The position numbers and the translations under genes are program-made. Positions 8,752 through 15,541 of a stretch of DNA of 32,939 nt are shown one piece after another (position 1 is the stretch's first letter; every line of letters begins with the position of its first letter). The DNA is taken from contig CAUDRX010000006.1 of the NCBI GenBank assembly GCA_958451915.1, forward strand, positions 1-32,939. The letters run 5' to 3'. Source of the DNA: an uncultured Peptococcaceae bacterium (GTDB lineage: Bacteria > Bacillota > Peptococcia > Peptococcales > Peptococcaceae). Under the pieces are notes generated by a model. That model was not told where the DNA came from, did not search any database, and worked only from the letters and a program-made list of their open reading frames with translations.

Positions 8752-8998
8752 GACTTTAAAACTTGAACGCATCGGAGATAACGACTACAAACTTGAATCG
8801 GAAAACCTTGTTGTCGAAGACGTGTTTAATGCTGCTGGATACTTACTTTATTACGCGACCTATGCTTTGCTTCTGAATAAAGAGTTTACAAACAAAGACA
8901 AAGAGAACGTGATCCGATACACTATGCGGGCTATCGAGTCTTCTTTGATTGACACTCTGACAGAACAAGGCACCATAGATAAAAGCAATATAAATTAA
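8744..8998 (+). CDS. Hypothetical protein upstream of nrdD
   Basis: This protein of about 84 aa has two possible ATGs (8741, 8744) and a GAGGTG site. It has acidic beta-type sequence, then a helical segment with VFNAAGYLLYYATYALLLN. Not recognised. It ends just before the nrdD ribosome site. Confidence 0.7.
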   Translation: MDKTLKLERIGDNDYKLESENLVVEDVFNAAGYLLYYATYALLLNKEFTNKDKENVIRYTMRAIESSLIDTLTEQGTIDKSNIN

Positions 8999-9010
8999 GG
9001 AGGAATGCCT

Positions 9011-11236
9011 ATTAACAACCCAATCGATGATTACATTGGAAAACTTGACTGGCGAGTCAAGGAAAACTCAAACGCAAACTACAGCTTCGCAGGTCTTCAA
9101 GGGCACCTTGCCAATACGGACATTGTAAAATGGGCACTTGAAAACATGTACAGCGGTGAGATTGGCATGGCGCACGACGACGGATTCTTTCACATCCACG
9201 ACTTGTCCCACGCCCTGATCGGTTACTGTGGAGGATGGTCAACCGAGCAGCTTATCAAAGAAGGTTTTAATTGCGGCCCAGGTTTCGTTCATTCCGGACC
9301 GCCGCATCATCTTCATACCCTGCTTGACCAGATGAACAACTTCCTCTTCACGCTGTCGATGGAGTGGGCAGGTGCGCAGGCGTTCAACTCCGTGGACACT
9401 TACGCTGCCGCCTACATCAAGTATGACAACATGACCGATGAACAGATTTACGATGAGCTTGAATCTCTCGTTTACAACTTGAATGTAAAGACGAGAACAG
9501 CAATGCAGTCTCCGTTCACCAATTTCAGTTTTGATATTACCGTGCCGGAAGATTTGAAGAACACTCGTTGCTGGATCGGCGACAAGCAGGTCGACTTTAC
9601 CTACGGTGATTGCCAGGAAGAAGTGTACCGCTTCAACAAAATCTTTGCCGAGGTCATGACGCGAGGAGATGCGGCAGGCAAACCGTTTACTTTCCCTATT
9701 GTGACCTACGCGATCACGCCTGATTTCCCATGGGATAGCGATATTGCCGAAGCCATCTTTACTTTTGCTGACCAGATGAACAGTCCGTACTTCTCGAACT
9801 TCATCAACAGCGACCAGAAACCAGACGAGATTCGTTCCATGTGTCCACTCACTCCTGATACGAAAGTGCGCATTAAGCTGGATGACGGCACGATCTACGA
9901 TGAAGAGATCGGCAAGTTGCCGGAATCATTCTTTGTTTACTATGCGGGCAACTGGAAACGAGCACGAGCCATCAAATCCGAACCGCAGAAGACCGTCAAG
10001 ATCACCGACCTGTATGGCAGAACGATTGAGATGGGTGAAAACCACCAGCATAGCGTGATCGAAAACAATGATGGTGCATACAGCGTTATTACCATTCCAG
10101 CCAAAGATGTGAAGCCGGGTCATTTGAACATGTACGACCTGTTTGATGAACGTGATACGCAGCAGGCAGTAGAGATTTTGAATGTCCAATACGAAGACAA
10201 GATTCGAGATGATTTGTGGTGCGTCGAAGTGATCGATAACGTGGTCGCTGACAATGAGACTTATCGACTCTTTACTTTGAGCAACGGACTCATCACACAT
10301 AACTGCCGTCTCAGACTTGACCTTCGCGAGATGATCAAGAAAAGCGGCGGCCTGTTTGGCGCTGGCGATAAGACTGGTTCCATTGGTGTCGTTACTTTGA
10401 ACTTGCCGAAAATGGCCTACATTGCAAAGCATCGCGACTTCAATCTGCTCAACAAGTACGAGATTGAGATTGATAAAAACGCATCTGACAAGGATATCTT
10501 CTTCGCATTGGTAAGTTATTTCTGTGATCTTGCGAAAGATTCCTTGCTGATCCGTCGTCGCTGGGCAGTCCAGATGCTTGACTCTGGCGCGTTGCCTTAC
10601 ACGAAAAAATATCTCGGCGACTATGATCACCACTTCAATACCATTGGCGTAAACGGTGGACACGAAGCTTGTTTGAACTTGCTAGGTGTTGGTATCGATG
10701 ATCCAGAAGGCCAGCAGTTCATGGTCGATACGCTCAATTTCATTCTCGACAAATGCGCCGACTATCAGGAGCAGTATTCGCCGCTCATGTTCAACCTTGA
10801 AGCTGCGCCTGCTGAGTCCTGCTCCACCAGATTCGCACGTAAAGACAAACGCCTGCATCCGGGAATCATTACTGGCGCTGGCACTGGCGGTGATTTCTAC
10901 ACGAACTCAACCCAGCTGCCGGAAGACTATAGCGATAATATCTTCGCCGTCTTCGAGCACCAGAACGCATTACAACCGCTCTACACCAGCGGCACCGTGC
11001 AGCATATCTACATGAGAGAAAGCACTAACAACTGGCGCGTCGTTCAGTCTCTTGTTAAAAAGCTCTTCACGCAGTACCGCCTGCCATATCTATCTATCAG
11101 TCCGAACATTAGCGTGTGTCCGATCTGTGGCAGACTTGACGGCTACTATGAAGTGTGCCCGCACGAGCACTCCGAGGAAGAGGTTCAACGCCTGCTGAAC
11201 GAAGGCATTATCTCCAAGGACGACGTGGTGGCATGA
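9011..11236 (+). CDS. nrdD: Anaerobic ribonucleoside-triphosphate reductase catalytic chain, intein-containing, lacking its glycyl-radical tail
   Basis: Class III ribonucleotide reductase, which reduces NTPs to dNTPs in anaerobes. Family segments include NPIDDYIGKLDWRVKENSN, FFHIHDLS, PGFVHSGPPHHLHTLLDQ, GGLFGAGDKTGSIGVVTLNLP and a zinc site CPICG...CPHEH near the end. A mini-intein interrupts it at Cys280 counted from ATG 9005 (9842-10303). The protein stops after EVQRLLNEGIISKDDVVA, exactly where family members continue into the RVxGYxxPxxxxNxGK glycyl-radical loop. That loop is encoded at 14289-14405. Start: ATG 9005 is only 1 base after AAGGAGG (8997-9003), whereas ATT at 9011 is 7 bases away, so ATT is the better fit. 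Confidence 0.93.
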   Translation: MNNPIDDYIGKLDWRVKENSNANYSFAGLQGHLANTDIVKWALENMYSGEIGMAHDDGFFHIHDLSHALIGYCGGWSTEQLIKEGFNCGPGFVHSGPPHHLHTLLDQMNNFLFTLSMEWAGAQAFNSVDTYAAAYIKYDNMTDEQIYDELESLVYNLNVKTRTAMQSPFTNFSFDITVPEDLKNTRCWIGDKQVDFTYGDCQEEVYRFNKIFAEVMTRGDAAGKPFTFPIVTYAITPDFPWDSDIAEAIFTFADQMNSPYFSNFINSDQKPDEIRSMCPLTPDTKVRIKLDDGTIYDEEIGKLPESFFVYYAGNWKRARAIKSEPQKTVKITDLYGRTIEMGENHQHSVIENNDGAYSVITIPAKDVKPGHLNMYDLFDERDTQQAVEILNVQYEDKIRDDLWCVEVIDNVVADNETYRLFTLSNGLITHNCRLRLDLREMIKKSGGLFGAGDKTGSIGVVTLNLPKMAYIAKHRDFNLLNKYEIEIDKNASDKDIFFALVSYFCDLAKDSLLIRRRWAVQMLDSGALPYTKKYLGDYDHHFNTIGVNGGHEACLNLLGVGIDDPEGQQFMVDTLNFILDKCADYQEQYSPLMFNLEAAPAESCSTRFARKDKRLHPGIITGAGTGGDFYTNSTQLPEDYSDNIFAVFEHQNALQPLYTSGTVQHIYMRESTNNWRVVQSLVKKLFTQYRLPYLSISPNISVCPICGRLDGYYEVCPHEHSEEEVQRLLNEGIISKDDVVA
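9842..10303 (+). other. Mini-intein inside NrdD (154 aa)
   Basis: In-frame insertion splitting RSM from CRLRLDLREM. It begins with Cys (CPLTPDTKVRI, splicing block A), has a block-B-like segment with ENHQHSV, and ends LSNGLITHN followed by Cys at 10304, the standard Asn-Cys splice junction. No LAGLIDADG or other endonuclease domain fits into 154 residues, so it is a splicing-only remnant. It is expected to excise itself and restore the reductase. Confidence 0.9.
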
Positions 11237-11272
11237 TTAAAAATATCAAAGTTTAAAGTTTAGGAGGACACA

Positions 11273-11902
11273 ATGACAACTGAAACGATGAGCGTACACA
11301 AAGCGCTTTGCGATCTCAAACTTCTCAACGATCGTATTGAAAAACAAATTTACAAAACAACGTTCGTGACCACAAACAAAAAGAACAATGAGAAGATTGA
11401 TGGCAAGAGCGTTAAGGAATATGAGAATTCTATTCGCGATGATTACCAGTCCGTTACTGATCTGATCAAGCGATACACGGCGATCAAAAAAGCGGTCGCT
11501 CAATCCAACGCGGAGACGACGATCCTTGTTGCCGATAAAAAGTATACAGTGACCGAAGCAATGGCAGTAAAGAATGCCATCATTCCGTTACTTGAATCTC
11601 TTCGCAACAGATTGAGCAGTAACTTCATCTCGGCTAAAGGTATGATCGAAATGAATGATCGAGCAGCCGAGGAAAAGGCCGATGAGATTTTTCTTAATTC
11701 CAATACGGAGAATAAAAAAGACGTTGACCTTGTAAAAATCCGCAACGACTATCTCGAAAATTTGAAAATGGACATGATCGATCCGCTCGATGTAACAAAG
11801 AAGTTAAAAGAGCTGGATGATATGATCAACGGTTTCATGCTCGATATTGATTCAGCGTTGTCGGTGTCCAATGCCGTGACCGAGATCACGATTGAATATT
11901 GA
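11273..11902 (+). CDS. Hypothetical coiled-coil protein
   Basis: This 209-aa, Lys/Glu-rich helical protein has heptad-like stretches in both halves (for example LLNDRIEKQIYK and KLKELDDMINGFMLD). It has a good GGAGG site before ATG 11273. Unannotated proteins of this look are common in Firmicutes phages. It lies between nrdD and the structured RNA. Function unknown. Confidence 0.75.
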   Translation: MTTETMSVHKALCDLKLLNDRIEKQIYKTTFVTTNKKNNEKIDGKSVKEYENSIRDDYQSVTDLIKRYTAIKKAVAQSNAETTILVADKKYTVTEAMAVKNAIIPLLESLRNRLSSNFISAKGMIEMNDRAAEEKADEIFLNSNTENKKDVDLVKIRNDYLENLKMDMIDPLDVTKKLKELDDMINGFMLDIDSALSVSNAVTEITIEY

Positions 11903-11904
11903 TT

Positions 11905-12246
11905 GATATTTGCTGGCGTCCGAAAACCCTGAACTACATGCGGCAACCGCTCGCGGGCTTTCGGTTGTAAAGAATAAAACCCCGCTCCATAAAAAATAAG
12001 AAAAGAAATTGGAACATTTTCTTACACAAATAGGCTGGAAAGACAAAAGAGCAAAGAACAAAGATGGTAACTAAAAATTCAACGTTCTTTCTTGTCAAAT
12101 TTTAAATGGAAAACAGTAAGGTTCAGTGATTGACAAAATCCAGGACACAAGGTTTCGGGCGCATGTATGGCCGGTGGGTGATCCTCCTGGCTGGGCGTCA
12201 GCAAATTTAATATTTTTGCCGCATGTAAAATGCGGCTCATTTTTTA
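11905..12246 (+). ncRNA. Putative structured RNA of about 340 nt, class unknown
   Basis: No gene fits this gap. The two ends pair over 13 bases, with two G-U pairs: TTTGCTGGCGTCC (11909-11921) with GGGCGTCAGCAAA (12193-12205). Nested inside is TACATGCG (11935-11942) with CGCATGTA (12160-12167). Local hairpins include GCAACCG/CGGTTGT (11943-11949 with 11962-11968), GACAA/TTGTC enclosing AAAGAAC/GTTCTTT (about 12042-12096), and a GC-rich one at 12170-12190. An intrinsic terminator follows at 12218-12245. I see no clear promoter in front, so it may be processed from the nrdD transcript. It could be a long attenuator leader for the methyltransferase, or a free phage RNA. I did not recognise a known class. 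Confidence 0.6.
12218..12245 (+). terminator. Rho-independent terminator after the structured RNA
   Basis: GCCGCAT (12218-12224) and ATGCGGC (12230-12236) form a perfect 7-bp stem with a 5-base loop, followed by TCATTTTTT. The methyltransferase ribosome site begins immediately after it, so it could also act as an attenuator. Confidence 0.8.
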
Positions 12247-12259
12247 AGGAGGAATGTTT

Positions 12260-12943
12260 ATAATCAAACTACTTATCGGCGGCAGCCCTTGTTCGTTTTG
12301 GAGCATAAGCAGGACAACGGGCAGGGAAACAGAAGCGGAAGGAAAAGGCTGGGAGTTGTTCAAGAACTATCTTATCGCCAAAGAAAAGTTTGAGCCAGAT
12401 TACTTCTTATATGAAAACAACTGGTCAGCTTCCAATGCAATCAAGGAACAGATTCAAGAGGAGCTTGGATGTCCGCTGATGCGCATCAATAGCAATCTTG
12501 TGTCGGCTCAGAATAGAGATAGATTTTACGTGTTTAATTGGGAAGTCGAGCAACCGGAAGATCGGGGCATCCTTTTAAAAGATATCCTCGAGACCGGCGA
12601 GCTATACCTCGATAAATCACAATGCCTGACTTCTTCGTATTGCAAACAATCACCATCGCCAGCTGGGATCGCATTCTCATTACGGAAGAAACAACGAACT
12701 CTGGTGGCTGAACCCATCCGTGTCGGAACCTTACCAAGAAAAGACGGATCAATTTCAAATAGCAAACAGTATCGCATCTACAATACGGAAGGAAAATCTA
12801 CCACATTATGCGGAGAAGGCGGCGGTCTGGGAGCAAAGACCGGAATGTATGCTGTAAAACATAATGGGGGGGGGTACGGAAACTCAGAATCTTCTCGTAA
12901 GAGAAGCAACAAAGAAGGGCTATGCAGAGATCGCCCCAGGTGA
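12260..12943 (+). CDS. Cytosine-C5 DNA methyltransferase, N-terminal part (motifs IV-VIII and target region)
   Basis: The protein begins at the catalytic motif IV: GGSPCSFWSI, with Cys13 counted from ATG 12254. Motif VI follows (ENN, Glu54) and then motif VIII (QNRDRF, about residues 86-91) and a probable target-recognition region. Motif I is absent from this end and appears at the far C-terminus of the next reading frame, so the enzyme is circularly permuted. At a run of nine G (12866-12874) the frame diverges and stops at 12943; with eight G it would continue into 12864-13559. ATG 12254 is 1 base from AAGGAGG (12246-12252), whereas ATA 12260 is 7 bases away and is my preferred start. It would protect phage DNA or alter gene control by methylating cytosine. 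Confidence 0.85.
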   Translation: MIKLLIGGSPCSFWSISRTTGRETEAEGKGWELFKNYLIAKEKFEPDYFLYENNWSASNAIKEQIQEELGCPLMRINSNLVSAQNRDRFYVFNWEVEQPEDRGILLKDILETGELYLDKSQCLTSSYCKQSPSPAGIAFSLRKKQRTLVAEPIRVGTLPRKDGSISNSKQYRIYNTEGKSTTLCGEGGGLGAKTGMYAVKHNGGGYGNSESSRKRSNKEGLCRDRPR

Positions 12944-13559
12944 ATGCGTCGATCTCGCAATGGAGCATAGTAAAACGCGGCGAGGTCGAAGCATGACAGA
13001 TAAAAGCAATTGCCTTACGACGTCGAACGGGTTTTATCAATACTTAGGAACGATCGATGCCCCATTGTATCAAGTAGAGAACGAGCATATCACAATCAAT
13101 GGGAAACAGTACCCGATCAAATTAAAGGATGGCTATTACATTATAAGAAAACTAACGCCTGTTGAATGCGAGAGACTACAGACAGTGCCGGATGGTTACA
13201 CTGCTGCGGTCAGCAACACACAAAGATACCGAGGGCTCGGCAATGGCTGGACAGCTGAGGTGATCATCCACATTCTCAACGGCGCTTTGAAAGACGTGCC
13301 ACGCGACGAGAAGCTTTTAGTGCTGTCACTGTATGATGGCATCGGTACGGGCCGATATTGTTTAGACAAGATGGGCTTTACCGATGTGGAGTACCACGCC
13401 TACGAGATCGACAAGTACGCGATCCAAGTGGCGATGAGTAATTATCCCGACATTATTCAACACGGCGATGCATTTCAGGTGCGCGATGATAATTGGCACA
13501 TAGGAGGGATCATGAATGACTGGCGAGGATGTTCTGGATTCAGTTTTGCAAATTGTTAA
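12864..13559 (+). CDS. Cytosine-C5 DNA methyltransferase, C-terminal part (motifs IX, X, I, II)
   Basis: This is the continuation of the permuted enzyme in the +1 frame. RKLTPVECERLQTVPDGYT is motif IX. GLGNGWTAEVI is motif X. VLSLYDGIGTGRYCLDKMG is the S-adenosylmethionine-binding motif I, and HAYEIDKYAIQVAMSNYP is motif II. The order is therefore IV-VI-VIII-target-IX-X-I-II. The tail CSGFSFANC looks like a vestige of a second motif IV (PCxGFSFA), suggesting that the permutation arose by tandem duplication and trimming. The ATG at 12864 sits within the G-tract context and has no ribosome site, so this part is probably made only by frame restoration at the G9 run. Confidence 0.82.
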   Translation: MGGGTETQNLLVREATKKGYAEIAPGECVDLAMEHSKTRRGRSMTDKSNCLTTSNGFYQYLGTIDAPLYQVENEHITINGKQYPIKLKDGYYIIRKLTPVECERLQTVPDGYTAAVSNTQRYRGLGNGWTAEVIIHILNGALKDVPRDEKLLVLSLYDGIGTGRYCLDKMGFTDVEYHAYEIDKYAIQVAMSNYPDIIQHGDAFQVRDDNWHIGGIMNDWRGCSGFSFANC

Positions 13560-13779
13560 GGAACACAACAAAGAGTTCACAGATGAGCGGCCATCAACGG
13601 TGACGCTCAGTAATGCATATAGAAGCGGAAGACTGCACACGTTCAGCGAACTTGGTATCGAGATCAAGATTCAACCGTCGATGTGGGGCAACTATTTAAG
13701 ACCAAGATTGATCACAAAGGCAGAGGTGAAATTTCCCGATGACAACAAATGGTTTGAAATCTTTCCGGAAGATTATTGA
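13516..13779 (+). CDS. Hypothetical protein
   Basis: This 87-aa protein has TAGGAGGG 7 bases before its ATG and overlaps the methyltransferase tail. It has mixed helix and strand and ends with KFPDDNKWFEIFPEDY. Not recognised. Confidence 0.7.
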   Translation: MTGEDVLDSVLQIVKEHNKEFTDERPSTVTLSNAYRSGRLHTFSELGIEIKIQPSMWGNYLRPRLITKAEVKFPDDNKWFEIFPEDY

Positions 13780-13808
13780 AATTTCTTTCTAGCTAACTGG
13801 ATTTAGTG

Positions 13809-13845
13809 CATTAGAAAACGTACAATTACTAACATAGAGCGGAGG
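13809..13845 (+). repeat. Leader repeat, copy 2
   Basis: CATTAGAAAACGTACAATTA followed by CTAACATAGAGCGGAGG. Nearly all positions are shared with copy 3 at 23359, and about two thirds with copy 1 at 2106. The bases upstream (TTTCTTTC...CTGGATTTAGTG) also resemble those upstream of copy 1, but without the TATAAT segment. Confidence 0.6.
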
Positions 13846-13855
13846 TGGCGGACCA

Positions 13856-14089
13856 ATGAATGAAACAAATCCATGTTATGGTTGCGAGAAAAGACATGTG
13901 TCGTGCCATTCTGATTGCTCGCTGCACAAAGAGTGGCTGGCACAATACAACGAAAGAAAACAGAAGATTGCCGAAGCAAGAAAAACAGAAGCAGTATACT
14001 CTGGTTATTGCGTGGTAAGAAAACAAAGAATTTACAACAAAGTCAAAAGCCGCCACAGCAAACAGCGAGGTATCGACTCATGTTATTAA
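13856..14089 (+). CDS. Small Cys-rich phage protein
   Basis: This 77-aa protein begins with CYGCEKRHVSCHSDC, a pattern common in Firmicutes prophages. The six Cys/His residues suggest metal binding. The rest is basic and helical (KRK-type). It has a GGAGG site 9-10 bases upstream. Function unknown. It overlaps the next gene. Confidence 0.75.
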   Translation: MNETNPCYGCEKRHVSCHSDCSLHKEWLAQYNERKQKIAEARKTEAVYSGYCVVRKQRIYNKVKSRHSKQRGIDSCY

Positions 14090-14283
14090 AGATCAAACAA
14101 TTAGTTAAAAGATTTTTGTCTGGCGATGAGACTGTCGGATTATCTGTGATGATTGCTTTGGCGATGATCGTTGCCATCAGCAATCTTGTCGCTGACGACG
14201 TTGACAACATGATTATTTTTTCTTTGTTCATTGCGGACGTTCTTATGTTCGTTTTGATTTTTAGACTCACCGAAAGGAAGTGA
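14080..14283 (+). CDS. Small membrane protein, two predicted segments
   Basis: This 67-aa protein has a basic N-terminus (KIKQLVKRFL) and two hydrophobic segments, VGLSVMIALAMIVAISNLV and IIFSLFIADVLMFVLIF. It starts inside the previous gene. Unknown role; a holin-like shape is not excluded, but no lysis genes are nearby. Confidence 0.65.
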   Translation: MLLKIKQLVKRFLSGDETVGLSVMIALAMIVAISNLVADDVDNMIIFSLFIADVLMFVLIFRLTERK

Positions 14284-14288
14284 CGCCG

Positions 14289-14405
14289 TTGAAGATCAAG
14301 GCTACTACCTACAACAAAGTAGTCGGTTACTGCACTCCTGTTAAAAACCACAACGTTGGCAAGCAGCAGGCAGAAGCGATCCGCAAGGAATTCGTGGTGC
14401 GCTAA
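14289..14405 (+). CDS. Stand-alone glycyl-radical peptide completing NrdD (38 aa)
   Basis: The whole peptide is the C-terminal radical loop of class III reductases: KVVGYCTPVKNHNVGKQQAE matches RVxGYxxPxxxxNxGKxxE, with the radical-bearing Gly at position 13 of the peptide, followed by R and EF as in the family. NrdD at 9011-11236 stops just before this loop. The start is TTG with AAGGAAGTGA upstream. It lies just upstream of nrdG, whose product would place the radical on this glycine. It presumably binds NrdD non-covalently, analogous to the spare glycyl-radical protein GrcA (YfiD) of pyruvate formate-lyase. Confidence 0.85.
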   Translation: MKIKATTYNKVVGYCTPVKNHNVGKQQAEAIRKEFVVR

Positions 14406-14418
14406 GTAAGTGACCGGC

Positions 14419-14439
14419 GGCGCGGCTTTCAGCCGCGCC
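14419..14439 (+). other. Perfect 9-bp GC-rich hairpin
   Basis: GGCGCGGCT-TTC-AGCCGCGCC, just after the glycyl-radical peptide. No T-run follows (CATTAAATT), so it is a weak terminator candidate or an mRNA-stabilising or spacing hairpin between the peptide gene and nrdG. Confidence 0.6.
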
Positions 14440-14461
14440 CATTAAATTAAAGCGGGAGGGA

Positions 14462-14569
14462 ATGATGTATCTTTGGTTTGCATTTTTGATTAAGGCATTT
14501 TTCACGGTGGTCATCTTCATGATGATTGTGTTGCTTTTTGGGTTACTCTATTTTCTTTGGACGGTGTGA
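14462..14569 (+). CDS. Single-span membrane peptide
   Basis: 35 aa, almost entirely hydrophobic (LIKAFFTVVIFMMIVLLFGL), with GGGAGGG just upstream and ATGs at 14462 and 14465. It ends in GTGTGA overlapping the nrdG ribosome site. Function unknown. Confidence 0.6.
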   Translation: MMYLWFAFLIKAFFTVVIFMMIVLLFGLLYFLWTV

Positions 14570-14581
14570 GGAGGTTGAAGA

Positions 14582-15067
14582 GTGAACTACTACGAGTCAG
14601 CGTTTCCGGTGTTCGCATCGAGCGATGGGATCGCGTATGAGATTTACTTGGCTGGTTGCCACGGGTATTGCCCCGGTTGTCATTCGCCGCATACATGGGA
14701 TTTCAATGCGGGGATTCCGATGGGGAAAGGAATCGAAAAACTGTTAAACGATTTGGAAAAACGCAAAGACCAGTTTGATAATATCGTGATCCTTGGCGGG
14801 GAGCCGCTGGACAACTCGCGGTATGAACTAGTGTTATTTGCTCGCATGTTGCGTGCGCGGTTTCCAGATAAAAAACTTTACCTTTACACGCATTTTGACG
14901 AAGAAACTGTTCGTGAAAAATTTCCTTTCGTATTGGATTACTTCGACTACATCAAAGTCGGTATGTACGATGAGACGAAACCCAATACGGAGAAGAAAAG
15001 AGACCCGTTGGTTAATGTGACACTGGCAACAACGAATCAATATTTTATTAAAGGAGAACGCGCATGA
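14582..15067 (+). CDS. nrdG: Anaerobic ribonucleotide reductase activase
   Basis: This 161-aa radical-SAM enzyme generates the glycyl radical on NrdD using S-adenosylmethionine and a 4Fe-4S cluster. The cluster motif is CHGYCPGC (CxxxCxxC, about residues 27-34), followed by HSPHTWDF. ILGGEPLDN is the glycine-rich SAM-binding segment. The length is normal for NrdG. The start is GTG with GAGGTTGAAGA upstream. Its partner would be both the catalytic chain and the separate glycyl-radical peptide at 14289-14405. Confidence 0.92.
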   Translation: MNYYESAFPVFASSDGIAYEIYLAGCHGYCPGCHSPHTWDFNAGIPMGKGIEKLLNDLEKRKDQFDNIVILGGEPLDNSRYELVLFARMLRARFPDKKLYLYTHFDEETVREKFPFVLDYFDYIKVGMYDETKPNTEKKRDPLVNVTLATTNQYFIKGERA

Positions 15068-15174
15068 AAAAGTTAGTAGGTTTTTGTTTTGGCGTGGTCT
15101 TGTTCGCGGTTGTGATCGAAACTTTGAGCCGCGTCGAAGACAAGTACGCGCCGGTAGATTATTACAACTGGTGA
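15064..15174 (+). CDS. Single-span membrane peptide
   Basis: 36 aa, starting at the ATGA overlap with nrdG. KKLVGFCFGVVLFAVVIETL is a signal-anchor-like segment, followed by a short acidic tail (VEDKYAPVDYYNW). Function unknown. Confidence 0.6.
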   Translation: MKKLVGFCFGVVLFAVVIETLSRVEDKYAPVDYYNW

Positions 15175-15183
15175 GGTGAGACA

Positions 15184-15333
15184 ATGGCAAACCCATTAAC
15201 GCTTGGTGAGTTCATCATCTACCTTGCAGCGCTGATCTGCATCTTCTTTCCGATTGCCTGCTTCTGGATGCTGTACAAAATCAAGTGGCTGTTAGAGATT
15301 CAGCAGGAGGAAGATATTGAGCAAAACGAATAA
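15184..15333 (+). CDS. Small membrane protein
   Basis: 49 aa with a long hydrophobic segment (FIIYLAALICIFFPIACFWML) and an acidic tail. GAGGTGAGACA precedes the ATG. Its end overlaps the DUF3310 gene. Confidence 0.6.
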   Translation: MANPLTLGEFIIYLAALICIFFPIACFWMLYKIKWLLEIQQEEDIEQNE

Positions 15334-15541
15334 TGACTACTACGACATTGGGGGCATCACGGTTATCGACTATATCAAAGCAAAGTTGACACCGGAAGAG
15401 TACAAAGGATTTTTAAAAGGCAACATCATCAAGTACGTGTCGCGATCCGAGTACAAGGAAAACGAGTTCGCCGATCTGAAAAAGGCGCAAGATTATCTTG
15501 TATGGCTCATCAAGGAAGTCAGAAAGGATGCTCGTAAATGA
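15317..15541 (+). CDS. DUF3310 protein
   Basis: This 74-aa protein has the hallmark of DUF3310 phage proteins: DYIKAKLTPEEYKGFLKGNI followed by IKYVSRSEYKENEFADLKKAQDYL. TTG start with GGAGG (15306-15310) 6 bases upstream. The family is very common in Firmicutes phages near nucleotide-metabolism genes; its biochemical role is not established. Confidence 0.88.
   Translation: MSKTNNDYYDIGGITVIDYIKAKLTPEEYKGFLKGNIIKYVSRSEYKENEFADLKKAQDYLVWLIKEVRKDARK

Noticed and set aside
9842..10303. Homing endonuclease within the intein
   Set aside because: Only 154 residues are present and no LAGLIDADG, HNH or GIY-YIG motif is visible.
9926..10663. Long minus-strand frame opposite nrdD (245 aa)
   Set aside because: The + strand codes for conserved NrdD and intein motifs over the same bases; the minus frame has no recognisable feature.
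11905..12246. Group I intron, RNase P RNA, tmRNA or T-box leader
   Set aside because: I looked for their conserved core sequences (for example the T-box GGUGGNACC and RNase P GAGGAAAGUCC types) and did not find them; the element also does not interrupt a gene.
12254..13559. Two independent complete methyltransferases
   Set aside because: Each half lacks motifs held by the other, and they join in one frame by changing a single G in a homopolymer run.
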